Notes: generated by a model from the letters alone, not told the origin. DNA of 26,363 bases from Bacillota bacterium (GCA_023460795.1 JAEWPC010000077.1:1-26363), one strand, 5' to 3'. Positions 16,836 through 24,514 are shown, numbered from the stretch's first letter. Made by a program: numbers and translations.

Positions 16836-17837
16836 ATGACTAAACTCGTCGTCACCATCAAAAGCACGACCACTCCAGATGAAATAAAGAGAATGTTAAG
16901 TACGGGACTATCCTGTTTTCGACTTAACTGTGCGCATCTGACCAGGGATCAAATTGGATCTACGTCATCCATGATTCGTGAAGCTTGCACGTCTACCGGC
17001 GTCACTCCTAAATTGTTCATGGATTTGCCAGGGATAAAGTCGCGGATCTGGTATAAGCCGAGCGAAAGAATCACAATCAAGACCAATGATCGCTTCACCA
17101 TTCGCAGGACAAACCAGCCCACTTCCTATAATGGTTGCTTTCATATTACCGGCGACAATTTCTTCTTTAACATTCGTGACAACGACGTATTGCAGGTAAG
17201 GAGAAGGGAAAACGTACGGCTGCAAGTCGTGGAGTGCAACCGGAACGAGATGCAGGTGGTATCGTTAGGGGAAGGGCAGATCGGCTGGGGATACTACATT
17301 ATTGCCGAAAACAAGTATATTCCTTCGATCGATCTAGAAGAGAGCGATAAAGAGCTGCTGCCCATCGTTCTTCGGGCAGAGCCCGATTTCATCGGTGCTT
17401 CGTTCGCGGATACGCCTGAAATGATTCGTAGTTTGAAAGCGAACATCCAATCGTTAAATACGAATACCTCATACCGGCCGGGTATTCTAGCAAAGATCGA
17501 ATCCCCAATTGCAGTGAGTAACGTAAGTGAGATATTGAAGGAATGTGATGGAGCAATCATTGGACGAGATGACCTGTCCACTTGGTTGACAGGAAATTTG
17601 AACGAAGCGACTTATCAAGTCATTTCAGCATGCAAACAACAAAACAAGCTTTCAGTCCCGGCATCGAATTATTATAGTAGCCTATGTACAAGCGACGATT
17701 TAAGTGAGGAAAATCGCAAAGACATAATGGATGTACTTGCCTACCGGCCGAATTATTTATATTGTAATGAAACACATAAAACGGACTGTTGGGAAAACGT
17801 CGTACGGTATTCGCTCGAACTTGGAATGGCACTCTAG
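16836..17837 (+). CDS. Pyruvate-kinase-like barrel enzyme lacking the regulatory domain
   Basis: A 333-residue relative of pyruvate kinase, about 140 residues shorter than the family. Visible matches are 'GLSCFRLNCAH' (R29, N31, H34), 'MDLPGIKSR' (D63), 'PDFIGASF', 'ILAKIES' with the catalytic Lys220 and Mg ligand Glu222, and 'GAIIGRDDL' with Asp246. These fall on the same numbers as in E. coli pyruvate kinase. Differences are S to A at 33, RGD to RDD, no 'DDG' in the lid domain, the 'ATQM' threonine replaced by 'ASNY', and no C-terminal domain. Mg/PEP or oxaloacetate chemistry is likely retained, while ADP phosphorylation is doubtful. It may handle an enolpyruvyl or 2-oxo acid in the pathway. 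ATG 16836 lies behind AGAGGAGA. Confidence 0.8.
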   Translation: MTKLVVTIKSTTTPDEIKRMLSTGLSCFRLNCAHLTRDQIGSTSSMIREACTSTGVTPKLFMDLPGIKSRIWYKPSERITIKTNDRFTIRRTNQPTSYNGCFHITGDNFFFNIRDNDVLQVRRRENVRLQVVECNRNEMQVVSLGEGQIGWGYYIIAENKYIPSIDLEESDKELLPIVLRAEPDFIGASFADTPEMIRSLKANIQSLNTNTSYRPGILAKIESPIAVSNVSEILKECDGAIIGRDDLSTWLTGNLNEATYQVISACKQQNKLSVPASNYYSSLCTSDDLSEENRKDIMDVLAYRPNYLYCNETHKTDCWENVVRYSLELGMAL

Positions 17838-17855
17838 CGGAGGGAGGTTGTTCAT

Positions 17856-18554
17856 TTGAACGTGAAGATCAAGACCATTTTGTTCGATGCCTATGGAACG
17901 TTAATAAACACCTCGAATGGATCGGTTACTGCCGCGCAAGCGATTCTTAGCAAAAATAATGTCTCATTGGATGCGGCAAGTTTTTATGCCAGATGGAAAG
18001 TGCTCCATAAAGAGCACATTAACAAGTTAACCTCTTTTCTGTCTGAAGAAGAGATTTTCTTGAAGGACTTAGAGAGGTTATACGAAGAGTTTTGTATTGA
18101 AGGCAAAGCAATTGATGATGTAGGCATCATGCTGCGGACGCTAGGAATACGTACTGCGTTTCCGGAAACGAATGAAGTTTTGAATGGTTTAAAAACACAT
18201 TATTCCATTTACATTGCCTCCACATCCGATCATGCACCTCTCATGAATGATGTCCAAACAAATGGTCTGAAACTGGACGGGGTGTTTTCTTCGGAGCTGT
18301 TAAAAGTATATAAACCGCAAAAATCGTTCTATCTTCGGATATTGGAAGAACTCCGTTGTGACCCATCGGAGGCGCTCTTTGTCGGCGATTCATTAGATGA
18401 CGATGTTTGGGGCCCGCAGAGCGTTGGGATGAAGACGGTATGGATTAATCGAAAAGGACAGCGTGTGCCGGAAGAACAGTCGGCGCCGGATTACATCATC
18501 CAAAATTTAAACGAATTATTCGATGTGTTAAAACGTATAGGAAGTGACTTATGA
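17856..18554 (+). CDS. HAD-superfamily hydrolase, DxY subtype
   Basis: A 232-residue HAD-IA protein. Motif I is 'FDAYGTLIN', with nucleophile Asp11 but Tyr13 where phosphatases have the second Asp. The same D-A-Y-G-T appears in L-2-haloacid dehalogenases. Motif II is 'IASTSD', motif III Lys is in 'KVYKPQKSF', and motif IV is 'VGDSLDDDVWGPQSVGM'. The activity may be dehalogenase-like, or a phosphatase with altered acid catalysis. The start is TTG 17856, 8 nt after AGGGAGG (17841-17847). It overlaps the following SDR-kinase gene by 4 nt (ATGA), suggesting consecutive steps or one complex. Confidence 0.88.
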   Translation: MNVKIKTILFDAYGTLINTSNGSVTAAQAILSKNNVSLDAASFYARWKVLHKEHINKLTSFLSEEEIFLKDLERLYEEFCIEGKAIDDVGIMLRTLGIRTAFPETNEVLNGLKTHYSIYIASTSDHAPLMNDVQTNGLKLDGVFSSELLKVYKPQKSFYLRILEELRCDPSEALFVGDSLDDDVWGPQSVGMKTVWINRKGQRVPEEQSAPDYIIQNLNELFDVLKRIGSDL

Positions 18555-20788
18555 AAATTGCGTTGATCGGCAGCAACAGCAAAATTTCGAGAGCGATTGC
18601 AGGGTTGTTGGATCATAACCTGTATAGGTTTCTAGGCTTGTCACGAACGGATGCTGTTGACCGGCGTATATCGAATAGGAGATCGAACTCTTTCACGGTG
18701 GTTGAGATCAAGGAAGTGCTCGCTTCTTCCGATAATGCGATATTCACTGTCGGCAACACAGAGGCGCACTATGGTCTTGAAAATTTAGCGCGCTTGCTGC
18801 TCGATAACTCCTATTATGCTGCAATGACGGTTCGCGCCGTTTTCGAATCCCATTTTCCGGGCAATGTCGTCTTCTTTTCGACCGCGCATGTTTATCATCT
18901 AAGTACGATTTCGAGGAGAAGCTACGCCGAAGAGGACTTGATTCTACATCCTCGATTGCAAGAATGGACAAAGCGGACAAGCTTATCTATTTATAGAATG
19001 GCGCTGACGCATGGCGATTCCGCTACAAATGAAATGGAGATCCTAGGATGCATTCAACGCTATCTTGAAGAAAACCCGGTTCCAACGGAGATACTGCCTG
19101 TGGGTACGGGTTACAATTACGGTTATGAGATCAGCAAATTAGTTGTCGAAGACTTGGTCAGCGGCAGGCCAAACCATTTTACACTTCGGCTAAGTTACGG
19201 CTACGGCTATAAGGATAAAAAAAATGTCATCTATCAATTGTTGGACCGGTTATTCAAGGGAGATAAAATCACCCTTACGTCTGAAGATAAGGACTTCGTA
19301 TCGTATGAGGATTTAGCCGAAGTCGTAAAAAAAATATGTACAGCGCGAAACGACGATCAAAAAATACCCGAGGTATTAAATGTAGTGAGCGGGGATCCGA
19401 TTTCGATGCCTCGGTTGGCTAATTATTTTCAGAATATTTCGAAAAATTTTAATTTGACCTCAAACATTGAACGCGTCCGTAATAAGCGAAATAACATAGC
19501 CTTTTCCAGCCAAAGGCTCGAAAGTTTATTAAATAATATTAACTATCGCTCCTTAGTGTCGTTCGAGGACGGTCTGAAAGAAATGTTGTTTCGCTATGTG
19601 ATTGAGGTTCGCTTGAGGCTGGAGATTGTTCATAAGATTACGGGAGGTTCATCAGCAAAAGTCTATTTAGTCAAGAATGAAGCGGGTAAAGAAGAAATCA
19701 TTAAAATCGCCTTCGAAAATGGGGCGGAGAACGGCAATCTTAAATTGATCAACGAAGCCAAACAGCTGCAACTGTCCAGAAAAGCACTGCTTGGGACGGC
19801 GTACCAAGACACGGTTCCGAATGTGAAGACGATGTACGCATCATCCGACTTTTCATACTTAATCATAGAGTATCTAAACTATAAAAATTTAAGCGAACTC
19901 GTGACCGCCAGTGAATCCGAAGCGGAACATTGCATTAAGTACCTAGATTTGATTATTAACACATTATTCTCTATTTCATCCCTAGACAGGATCAAGATGC
20001 CGCCCCAGTTTTTCGAAAATAACTACACGAACAGGGCCCGAAGGAGATTGCAGCACATCTCCCAAATGTCAAAGCATTTCCAAAACATTCTTGTCTATGA
20101 ATCGATCCATATTAATAATGCAGCTTACAAAAATCCTTTAAACATCTTAAGCGAATGGGAATCGGACGGTACGATCGACCGTTTCAAGAGTTGCTATTTG
20201 GGGGTTTGCATTAGCGGGGATCCGATCCTGGACAATATTTTCGTAACAGAAGATCAAAAAATAATTATGATCGACCCAAGAGGGGACGTTCATTGGGACA
20301 ATGAGACACCCATGTTCGACATTGCCTATGAAGTAGGAAAACTCTATTTCTACTTTGCAGGTTGGAAGTTGATTCGCTTAGAGAACTTTACTTTATCTTC
20401 ATCGGCCTCGATGATAGAAAATGGAGCTAGGTTTGAAATTGAATTAACGGGCGAACTTGTCGACAAATTTATGAAGTTGCAAAATGCGCTCATCCCCCTC
20501 TTATACCGAAATCAAATGGTTATGGAGTACGTGGAGCGGGATTGGATGAATGATTTTAGACTTCAAGTACTCTTTTCGTCAGCGATACATTTTCTCTCCG
20601 ATACTTATCCGAGGCTTGTCGGACAAGGAGACCATAAGGAAGATGAAGCGCTTGCGGAGTACTTGATCGGAACGATTATTCTGAATCGAGTTTATGAGTT
20701 TATCAAACTAGGTAAGAAACATAACGATATGGAAGATATAAACAAAGTAGGGATGTGGCAATATTGTTATCAACTTTCGAACATTTAG
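18551..20788 (+). CDS. Fusion of an SDR-type (NAD-dependent epimerase) domain and an APH-like kinase domain
   Basis: The 745-residue protein joins two enzymes. Residues 1 to ~340 are an extended SDR: 'ALIGSNSKISRAI' nucleotide loop, 'VVFFSTAHVYH' with Ser110 and Thr111, and Y192-x-x-x-K196 ('YEISK'), and 'VVSGDPISMPRLANY' near the end. Residues ~355-745 are like aminoglycoside/choline kinases: 'ITGGSSAKVYLV' (G365 onward), the Lys of 'EIIKIAF', 'YLIIEYL', the catalytic 'SGDPILDN' (Asp557, Asn562; His of the usual HGD is Ser) and 'IDPRGD' (Asp575). The SDR loop has lost the third glycine. Such a fusion could epimerise or reduce a sugar-like compound and phosphorylate it; substrate unknown. It overlaps both neighbours. 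Confidence 0.82.
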   Translation: MKIALIGSNSKISRAIAGLLDHNLYRFLGLSRTDAVDRRISNRRSNSFTVVEIKEVLASSDNAIFTVGNTEAHYGLENLARLLLDNSYYAAMTVRAVFESHFPGNVVFFSTAHVYHLSTISRRSYAEEDLILHPRLQEWTKRTSLSIYRMALTHGDSATNEMEILGCIQRYLEENPVPTEILPVGTGYNYGYEISKLVVEDLVSGRPNHFTLRLSYGYGYKDKKNVIYQLLDRLFKGDKITLTSEDKDFVSYEDLAEVVKKICTARNDDQKIPEVLNVVSGDPISMPRLANYFQNISKNFNLTSNIERVRNKRNNIAFSSQRLESLLNNINYRSLVSFEDGLKEMLFRYVIEVRLRLEIVHKITGGSSAKVYLVKNEAGKEEIIKIAFENGAENGNLKLINEAKQLQLSRKALLGTAYQDTVPNVKTMYASSDFSYLIIEYLNYKNLSELVTASESEAEHCIKYLDLIINTLFSISSLDRIKMPPQFFENNYTNRARRRLQHISQMSKHFQNILVYESIHINNAAYKNPLNILSEWESDGTIDRFKSCYLGVCISGDPILDNIFVTEDQKIIMIDPRGDVHWDNETPMFDIAYEVGKLYFYFAGWKLIRLENFTLSSSASMIENGARFEIELTGELVDKFMKLQNALIPLLYRNQMVMEYVERDWMNDFRLQVLFSSAIHFLSDTYPRLVGQGDHKEDEALAEYLIGTIILNRVYEFIKLGKKHNDMEDINKVGMWQYCYQLSNI

Positions 20789-21942
20789 ATCGGTTATGCG
20801 ACTCGCAAAATTGCTTCAACGATCGGCCGTTCGATCAAATCGCTCTCGATGGAAAAGAACGAATCGCGATGGAAATTGTCCAGGAAACGGAAGATCGGTA
20901 TAACCATAAAATCAACCAAATTGGGATGAATCGCGCGACGGCGCAATATATCTATGACTTTTTAAAAGATCAAGCCGTTTCGTTGGAAAATGATTTCTAC
21001 ATCCGACTGGGCAAACCGAACTATCAGGACGTCCGGGAGTTTGAACAATTGGCTTCTAGCGTTCTTCAACGAGCAGAAGCGACTGAAACTTATTTTCTAA
21101 AAGAGAGCACTGCAATAAGATTACTCATTAATATGCCGCCTGCAGGCTTAATGAAATGTCTAGGGCATAGCACGCTGAATGAGCTGATGGACAGCGAAGA
21201 TATTTTCACGATTTATAGTTTGGTTAGGATCACGGAAACGAGTGATTGGACGCAGTGCTTTATTCGGATGTATACAGATTTGTCGTTCGATGACTTTGAG
21301 AGAAGAGCGATCCGATTAAAGATACTGGATCCCAACCGATATCCATTTTCCATTCCAAGACTGCTTGAAAAGCAGACGGTTTGGGAAGATAAAATGATGG
21401 GAACGATTTTCGGCATACCGGTACCAAGCCTTGCCGAATGTCCGGCGCCGCTCTTAAGAACGATCACGAGAACTTTCCACTATCATACGGAGCTAACGTT
21501 CCATTCGAGATTTTTGGTGGAGTCGTCCAAGGAGCCACGTGTTTTCGGAGATCGCTTATCCCGATTATTGCTTGGAAAATTCGAACAGTACAATTTCTTC
21601 GAACCGCATTGCTTATCGGAGAACTTATATTGGAAGAAGACGCATGCGTTTCTTCATTCCAACTTTCATTCGATTGAAGGTTTAGGTTTTTGGTCGGATT
21701 GCATTCGGACAGGAGGCTTAGCCGATGGAAATACGATATCCTTCAACCTGCTTGACGTATTGACCAACGTATCCAAGAGCAAACCATTTCCCGGCAACAC
21801 GAGAATGTTGGCGATGTCCATTAAAGGGGCGGTTTTTAATAAAATCGTGAATTCGGATTCTCTCGAAGAAGACCTTCTTCTTCGAAATATGGATAACGGG
21901 GAAATTGATGTTTCAACGCTGTGTGCGACGAATAAACCTTGA
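20755..21942 (+). CDS. Unrecognised protein with His-rich C-terminal half
   Basis: A 395-residue protein I do not recognise. The first ~200 residues are mainly helical with many acidic and aromatic residues ('MNRATAQYIYDFLKDQ', 'LLINMPPAGLMKCLGHSTLNELM'), resembling helical repeat or adaptor proteins by feel only. The second half has clustered histidines, 'FHYHTELTFH' (242-250) and several in a stretch near 283-310, and Gly/Asn-rich strands, so metal binding is possible. The start is GTG 20755, overlapping the preceding gene by 34 nt; TTG 20764 is the alternative, with a weak TAGGGAT site before it. It is the last gene of the block, and no clear terminator follows. Confidence 0.78.
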   Translation: MAILLSTFEHLDRLCDSQNCFNDRPFDQIALDGKERIAMEIVQETEDRYNHKINQIGMNRATAQYIYDFLKDQAVSLENDFYIRLGKPNYQDVREFEQLASSVLQRAEATETYFLKESTAIRLLINMPPAGLMKCLGHSTLNELMDSEDIFTIYSLVRITETSDWTQCFIRMYTDLSFDDFERRAIRLKILDPNRYPFSIPRLLEKQTVWEDKMMGTIFGIPVPSLAECPAPLLRTITRTFHYHTELTFHSRFLVESSKEPRVFGDRLSRLLLGKFEQYNFFEPHCLSENLYWKKTHAFLHSNFHSIEGLGFWSDCIRTGGLADGNTISFNLLDVLTNVSKSKPFPGNTRMLAMSIKGAVFNKIVNSDSLEEDLLLRNMDNGEIDVSTLCATNKP

Positions 21943-22086
21943 CCGGCTAGGAGATCCTTTGGATCACAATTGGTTTTTCCTATAGAAACCATAGTTATTA
22001 TCTATTTTACCTCTTACGGTAAGTTATGCTACAACTGAGAGAGAGTCCAACCCTATAAAAGCCAACCGTATTAGGAGTGAATAATA
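21943..22086 (+). other. Junction between accessory block and leuB
   Basis: This 144-bp gap holds a small hairpin GATCCTTTGGATC (21953-21965) without a T-run, another weak one (GGTTT...AAACC, 21972-21990), and the leuB ribosome binding site AGGAGTG (22073-22079). No convincing sigma-A promoter, terminator or att-like repeat is visible. A weak TATAAA (22054-22059) is the best -10. leuB may therefore be read from the accessory operon or from an unusual promoter. Confidence 0.45.
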
Positions 22087-23166
22087 ATGACAGACGTTAA
22101 AAAAATCGCGGTCATCGCCGGCGACGGTATCGGTCCTGAAGTTGTCGCGGAAGCGATCAAAGTCATGAAACGCACGGAAGAAATGTTCGGATACAAATTC
22201 GAGTTCGAACACGGTTTGTTCGGCGGCATCGCCATCGACGAGAGAGGCACGCCGCTGCCTGAAGACACGCTTGAAATTTGCCGCAAAGCCGACGCCGTAT
22301 TGCTCGGCGCCGTAGGCGGACCGAAGTGGGATAACAATCCGAAGGAGCTTCGTCCGGAAACCGGCCTGCTCGGCATTCGCAAAGCGCTCGGCCTATTCTC
22401 CAACCTTCGTCCGGCCGTCGTCTTCGACTGCTTGAAGGACGCATCCACGCTGAAACCGGAAGTGCTCGAAGGCACCGATCTGATCGTCGTGCGCGAGCTG
22501 ACCGGCGGCATCTACTTCGGCGAGAAGTTCCGTCGCGATGGAGCGGGCGGACAAGAAGCGGTCGATACTTGCGTCTATAACGTAAGCGAGATCGAGCGTA
22601 TCGTACGCCAAGCGTTCGAAGTCGCGCAGAAGCGCCGCAAGCAGCTCGCATCCGTCGACAAAGCGAACGTGCTCGAGACGTCCCGCCTATGGCGCGAGAC
22701 CGTCAACCGCATCGCTCCGGAATATCCGGACGTTGAAGTCGAGCACGTGCTCGTCGACAACTGCGCGATGCAATTGCTTCGCCGTCCGTCCAGCTTCGAC
22801 GTTATCGTAACCGAGAACATGTTCGGCGACATCTTGAGCGACGAAGCGGCTATGCTGACGGGTTCGATCGGCATGCTGTCCTCCGCTTCGATGGGCGAAG
22901 GCAGCTTCGGCTTGTACGAGCCGGTGCACGGCTCCGCGCCTGACATCGCCGGTCAAGGAATCGCCAACCCGATCGCGACCATCCTGTCCGTTGCGCTTAT
23001 GTTCCGCTTGACGCTCGGCTTCGAAGAAGCGGCTGACGTCATCGAACGCGCGGTTAAGCAAGTGCTTGACGCCGGCCACCGTACGGGCGACATCGCCGTC
23101 GATAAGAGCAAAGCGATCGGCACGACCGCGATGGGCGATTTGATCGTTAAAGCTATGGTTCGCTAA
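22087..23166 (+). CDS. leuB: 3-isopropylmalate dehydrogenase
   Basis: LeuB oxidises and decarboxylates 3-isopropylmalate to 2-oxoisocaproate with NAD+. The 359-residue length is exact for the family. Marks are 'IAVIAGDGIGPEVVAEA', 'AVLLGAVGGPKW', 'LRPETGLLGIRKALGLFSNLRP', 'RELTGGIYFGE', 'NMFGDILSDEAAMLTGSIGMLSSASMG' with the Mg-binding Asp residues, and the NAD-site 'PVHGSAPDIAGQGIANP'. The start ATG 22087 lies behind AGGAGTG. GC content returns to that of the core genes here. leuC and leuD are not in the window. Confidence 0.97.
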   Translation: MTDVKKIAVIAGDGIGPEVVAEAIKVMKRTEEMFGYKFEFEHGLFGGIAIDERGTPLPEDTLEICRKADAVLLGAVGGPKWDNNPKELRPETGLLGIRKALGLFSNLRPAVVFDCLKDASTLKPEVLEGTDLIVVRELTGGIYFGEKFRRDGAGGQEAVDTCVYNVSEIERIVRQAFEVAQKRRKQLASVDKANVLETSRLWRETVNRIAPEYPDVEVEHVLVDNCAMQLLRRPSSFDVIVTENMFGDILSDEAAMLTGSIGMLSSASMGEGSFGLYEPVHGSAPDIAGQGIANPIATILSVALMFRLTLGFEEAADVIERAVKQVLDAGHRTGDIAVDKSKAIGTTAMGDLIVKAMVR

Positions 23167-23179
23167 TTCGTCACTTTAT

Positions 23180-23194
23180 TTAGAGTAATTATTA
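23180..23194 (+). promoter_or_regulatory. Possible PerR-type box before the peroxiredoxin gene
   Basis: TTAGAGTAATTATTA agrees with the PerR consensus TTATAATnATTATAA at 11 of 14 fixed positions. It lies about 20 bp before the -35 of the next promoter. PerR controls peroxide genes in Bacillales; a direct link here is inference. Confidence 0.35.
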
Positions 23195-23213
23195 ACAAGG
23201 AACGATTACTATC

Positions 23214-23242
23214 TTGACTGGGCATGTCCGCAGTGGTACGAT
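23214..23242 (+). promoter_or_regulatory. Sigma-A promoter of the peroxiredoxin gene
   Basis: TTGACT (23214-23219), a 17-bp spacer and TACGAT (23237-23242), 67 bp before ATG 23309. Confidence 0.72.
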
Positions 23243-23308
23243 CTTTAAAGTGTTCGACAAATTATAGAGAGTACCGGCGGACAAGCCGGACGATAGGAGG
23301 AAATCATC

Positions 23309-23857
23309 ATGGCAGAACGTTTGGTAGGCCGCCCTGCGCCTGATTTCACAATGGAAACGGCACTCGGCAACGGTCAAGATTTCGGTACGGCAAGCTTGTC
23401 TGATTATCGCGGCAAATGGTTGGTGTTGTTCTTCTATCCGCTGGACTTCACGTTCGTATGCCCGACGGAAATTACGGCATTGTCCGACGCTGCCGACGTG
23501 TTCAAAGGCTTGAATACGGAAATTCTCGGCGTCAGCGTAGACAGCAAACATAGCCACCGCGCGTGGATCAATACGGCTCGCAACGACAACGGCCTCGGCC
23601 AACTGAACTTCCCGCTCGCTTCGGACTTGACGAAGCAAGTCGCTCGCGACTACGGCGTCCTGATCGAAGAAGAAGGCGTCGCTCTGCGCGGCTTGTACAT
23701 CATCAGCCCTGAAGGCGAACTGAAGTACCAAGTCGTTAACCATAACGACATCGGCCGCAGCGTCGAAGAGACGCTTCGCGTGCTTCAAGCCCTTCAATCC
23801 GGCGGCTTGTGCCCGATGAACTGGAAAGCCGGCGACAAGCACCTCGTAGCGAAATAA
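23309..23857 (+). CDS. Typical 2-Cys peroxiredoxin (AhpC/Prx1 group)
   Basis: A 182-residue thiol peroxidase that reduces hydrogen peroxide and organic peroxides. The peroxidatic Cys is at 51 in 'DFTFVCPTEI' and the resolving Cys at 168 in 'GGLCPMNW', giving the two-Cys dimer mechanism. The 'YPLDFTFVCP' active site and 'GEL.YQVVNHNDIGRS' segment are typical. No AhpF or thioredoxin gene is next to it, so the electron donor is unknown. ATG 23309 lies behind TAGGAGG. The gene has its own promoter, and a terminator follows at 23876. Confidence 0.95.
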   Translation: MAERLVGRPAPDFTMETALGNGQDFGTASLSDYRGKWLVLFFYPLDFTFVCPTEITALSDAADVFKGLNTEILGVSVDSKHSHRAWINTARNDNGLGQLNFPLASDLTKQVARDYGVLIEEEGVALRGLYIISPEGELKYQVVNHNDIGRSVEETLRVLQALQSGGLCPMNWKAGDKHLVAK

Positions 23858-23875
23858 GACGAGTAAACCCGCATT

Positions 23876-23910
23876 CTCCCTGGAAGAAATTCTTCCGGGG
23901 AGTTTGTTTT
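23876..23910 (+). terminator. Rho-independent terminator of the peroxiredoxin gene
   Basis: CTCCCTGGAAG pairs with CTTCCGGGGAG (23876-23902), followed by TTTGTTTT. Confidence 0.85.
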
Positions 23911-23988
23911 CTATTCCGGAAGGAATTGCGGGTTGCAGTATAGAATATAGTGAACAAATCAGGTTTCGGTATGTCGGGGGTGAAGCGG

Positions 23989-24414
23989 ATGAGCTTCTGC
24001 TGCGGAGCTAGTATGATTGGGACCAAAGGTACGTTGAAGCATTACCGTACGAGAATTCACAACGTTCCGATTCTTTTATGTCCGGTTTGCCATCGGATCG
24101 AGGTACATTATCTGGTGGAGAACGAATATGAAATATTGGCCGAATATGCCCATGGAGACGGAGCTTCGGAAGTCGATTTCCACGACTACGTCGACGAATC
24201 CGACAAAGCCCTGAACGAGAACTGCGTGAACAACGAGGACGAGGAACCGATCCTCATCGTCCAGAACCAGATCGATATGGCTCTAGACCTGCTGTCCTTC
24301 GCGAAGGAGATCGGCGACGGGGAATGGGTGCAGCAACTGAAGAAGAGGCTGATCGTGCTGAGCCAGAGAAGACATAAACTGAGGATGAAGCGGGCGCCAG
24401 GCGGCGCGCTATAG
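23989..24414 (+). CDS. Small protein with putative Cys4 metal site
   Basis: From ATG 23989 it has 141 residues. Cys4 and Cys5 near the start and C31-P-V-C34 could together bind zinc, as in YgiT/MqsA-like N-terminal zinc ribbons, though the first pair is adjacent instead of C-x-x-C. The middle is very acidic ('DYVDESDKALNENCVNNEDEEP') and the end is a basic helical tail. I do not recognise a named family; a regulatory or adaptor role is possible. In-frame GTG 23950, ATG 23971 and GTG 23980 are alternative starts; GGGGGTG (23976-23982) best fits 23989. It is a single gene with a terminator behind it. Confidence 0.68.
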   Translation: MSFCCGASMIGTKGTLKHYRTRIHNVPILLCPVCHRIEVHYLVENEYEILAEYAHGDGASEVDFHDYVDESDKALNENCVNNEDEEPILIVQNQIDMALDLLSFAKEIGDGEWVQQLKKRLIVLSQRRHKLRMKRAPGGAL

Positions 24415-24420
24415 ATAAGG

Positions 24421-24465
24421 GCCGGTCGTTAGGCAGAATTTACCTGTCTATCGCCGGCTTTTTTT
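24421..24465 (+). terminator. Rho-independent terminator
   Basis: GCCGG (24421-24425) pairs with CCGGC (24454-24458), with an imperfect inner helix including CAG/CTG, followed by seven T residues. It isolates sigI from the preceding gene. Confidence 0.78.
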
Positions 24466-24485
24466 GTTGTTTAATTAGGGGGACT

Positions 24486-24514
24486 ACCCCCTTAAAAAGA
24501 AGCTGCCGTTCGAA
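24486..24514 (+). promoter_or_regulatory. Sigma-I-type promoter of sigI-rsgI
   Basis: ACCCCC (24486-24491) and CGAA (24511-24514) are separated by 19 bp. This is the pattern known for sigma-I promoters (C-rich -35, CGAA/CGTA -10), and sigI operons are autoregulated. The -35 is also the right arm of a perfect GGGGG-ACTA-CCCCC inverted repeat (24478-24491). Confidence 0.72.

Noticed and set aside
16836..17837. The housekeeping pyruvate kinase
   Set aside because: The protein is about 140 residues short, lacks the regulatory domain, has an altered lid and catalytic region, and sits in an accessory operon.
9309..21942. A prophage, transposon or integrative element
   Set aside because: No integrase, transposase, phage gene, flanking repeats or tRNA target was seen; the block is called by composition and position only.
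21953..21965. GATCCTTTGGATC as the terminator of the accessory operon
   Set aside because: The stem is only 5 bp and no T-run follows; it ends in ACAATTGG. It is left as a small hairpin.
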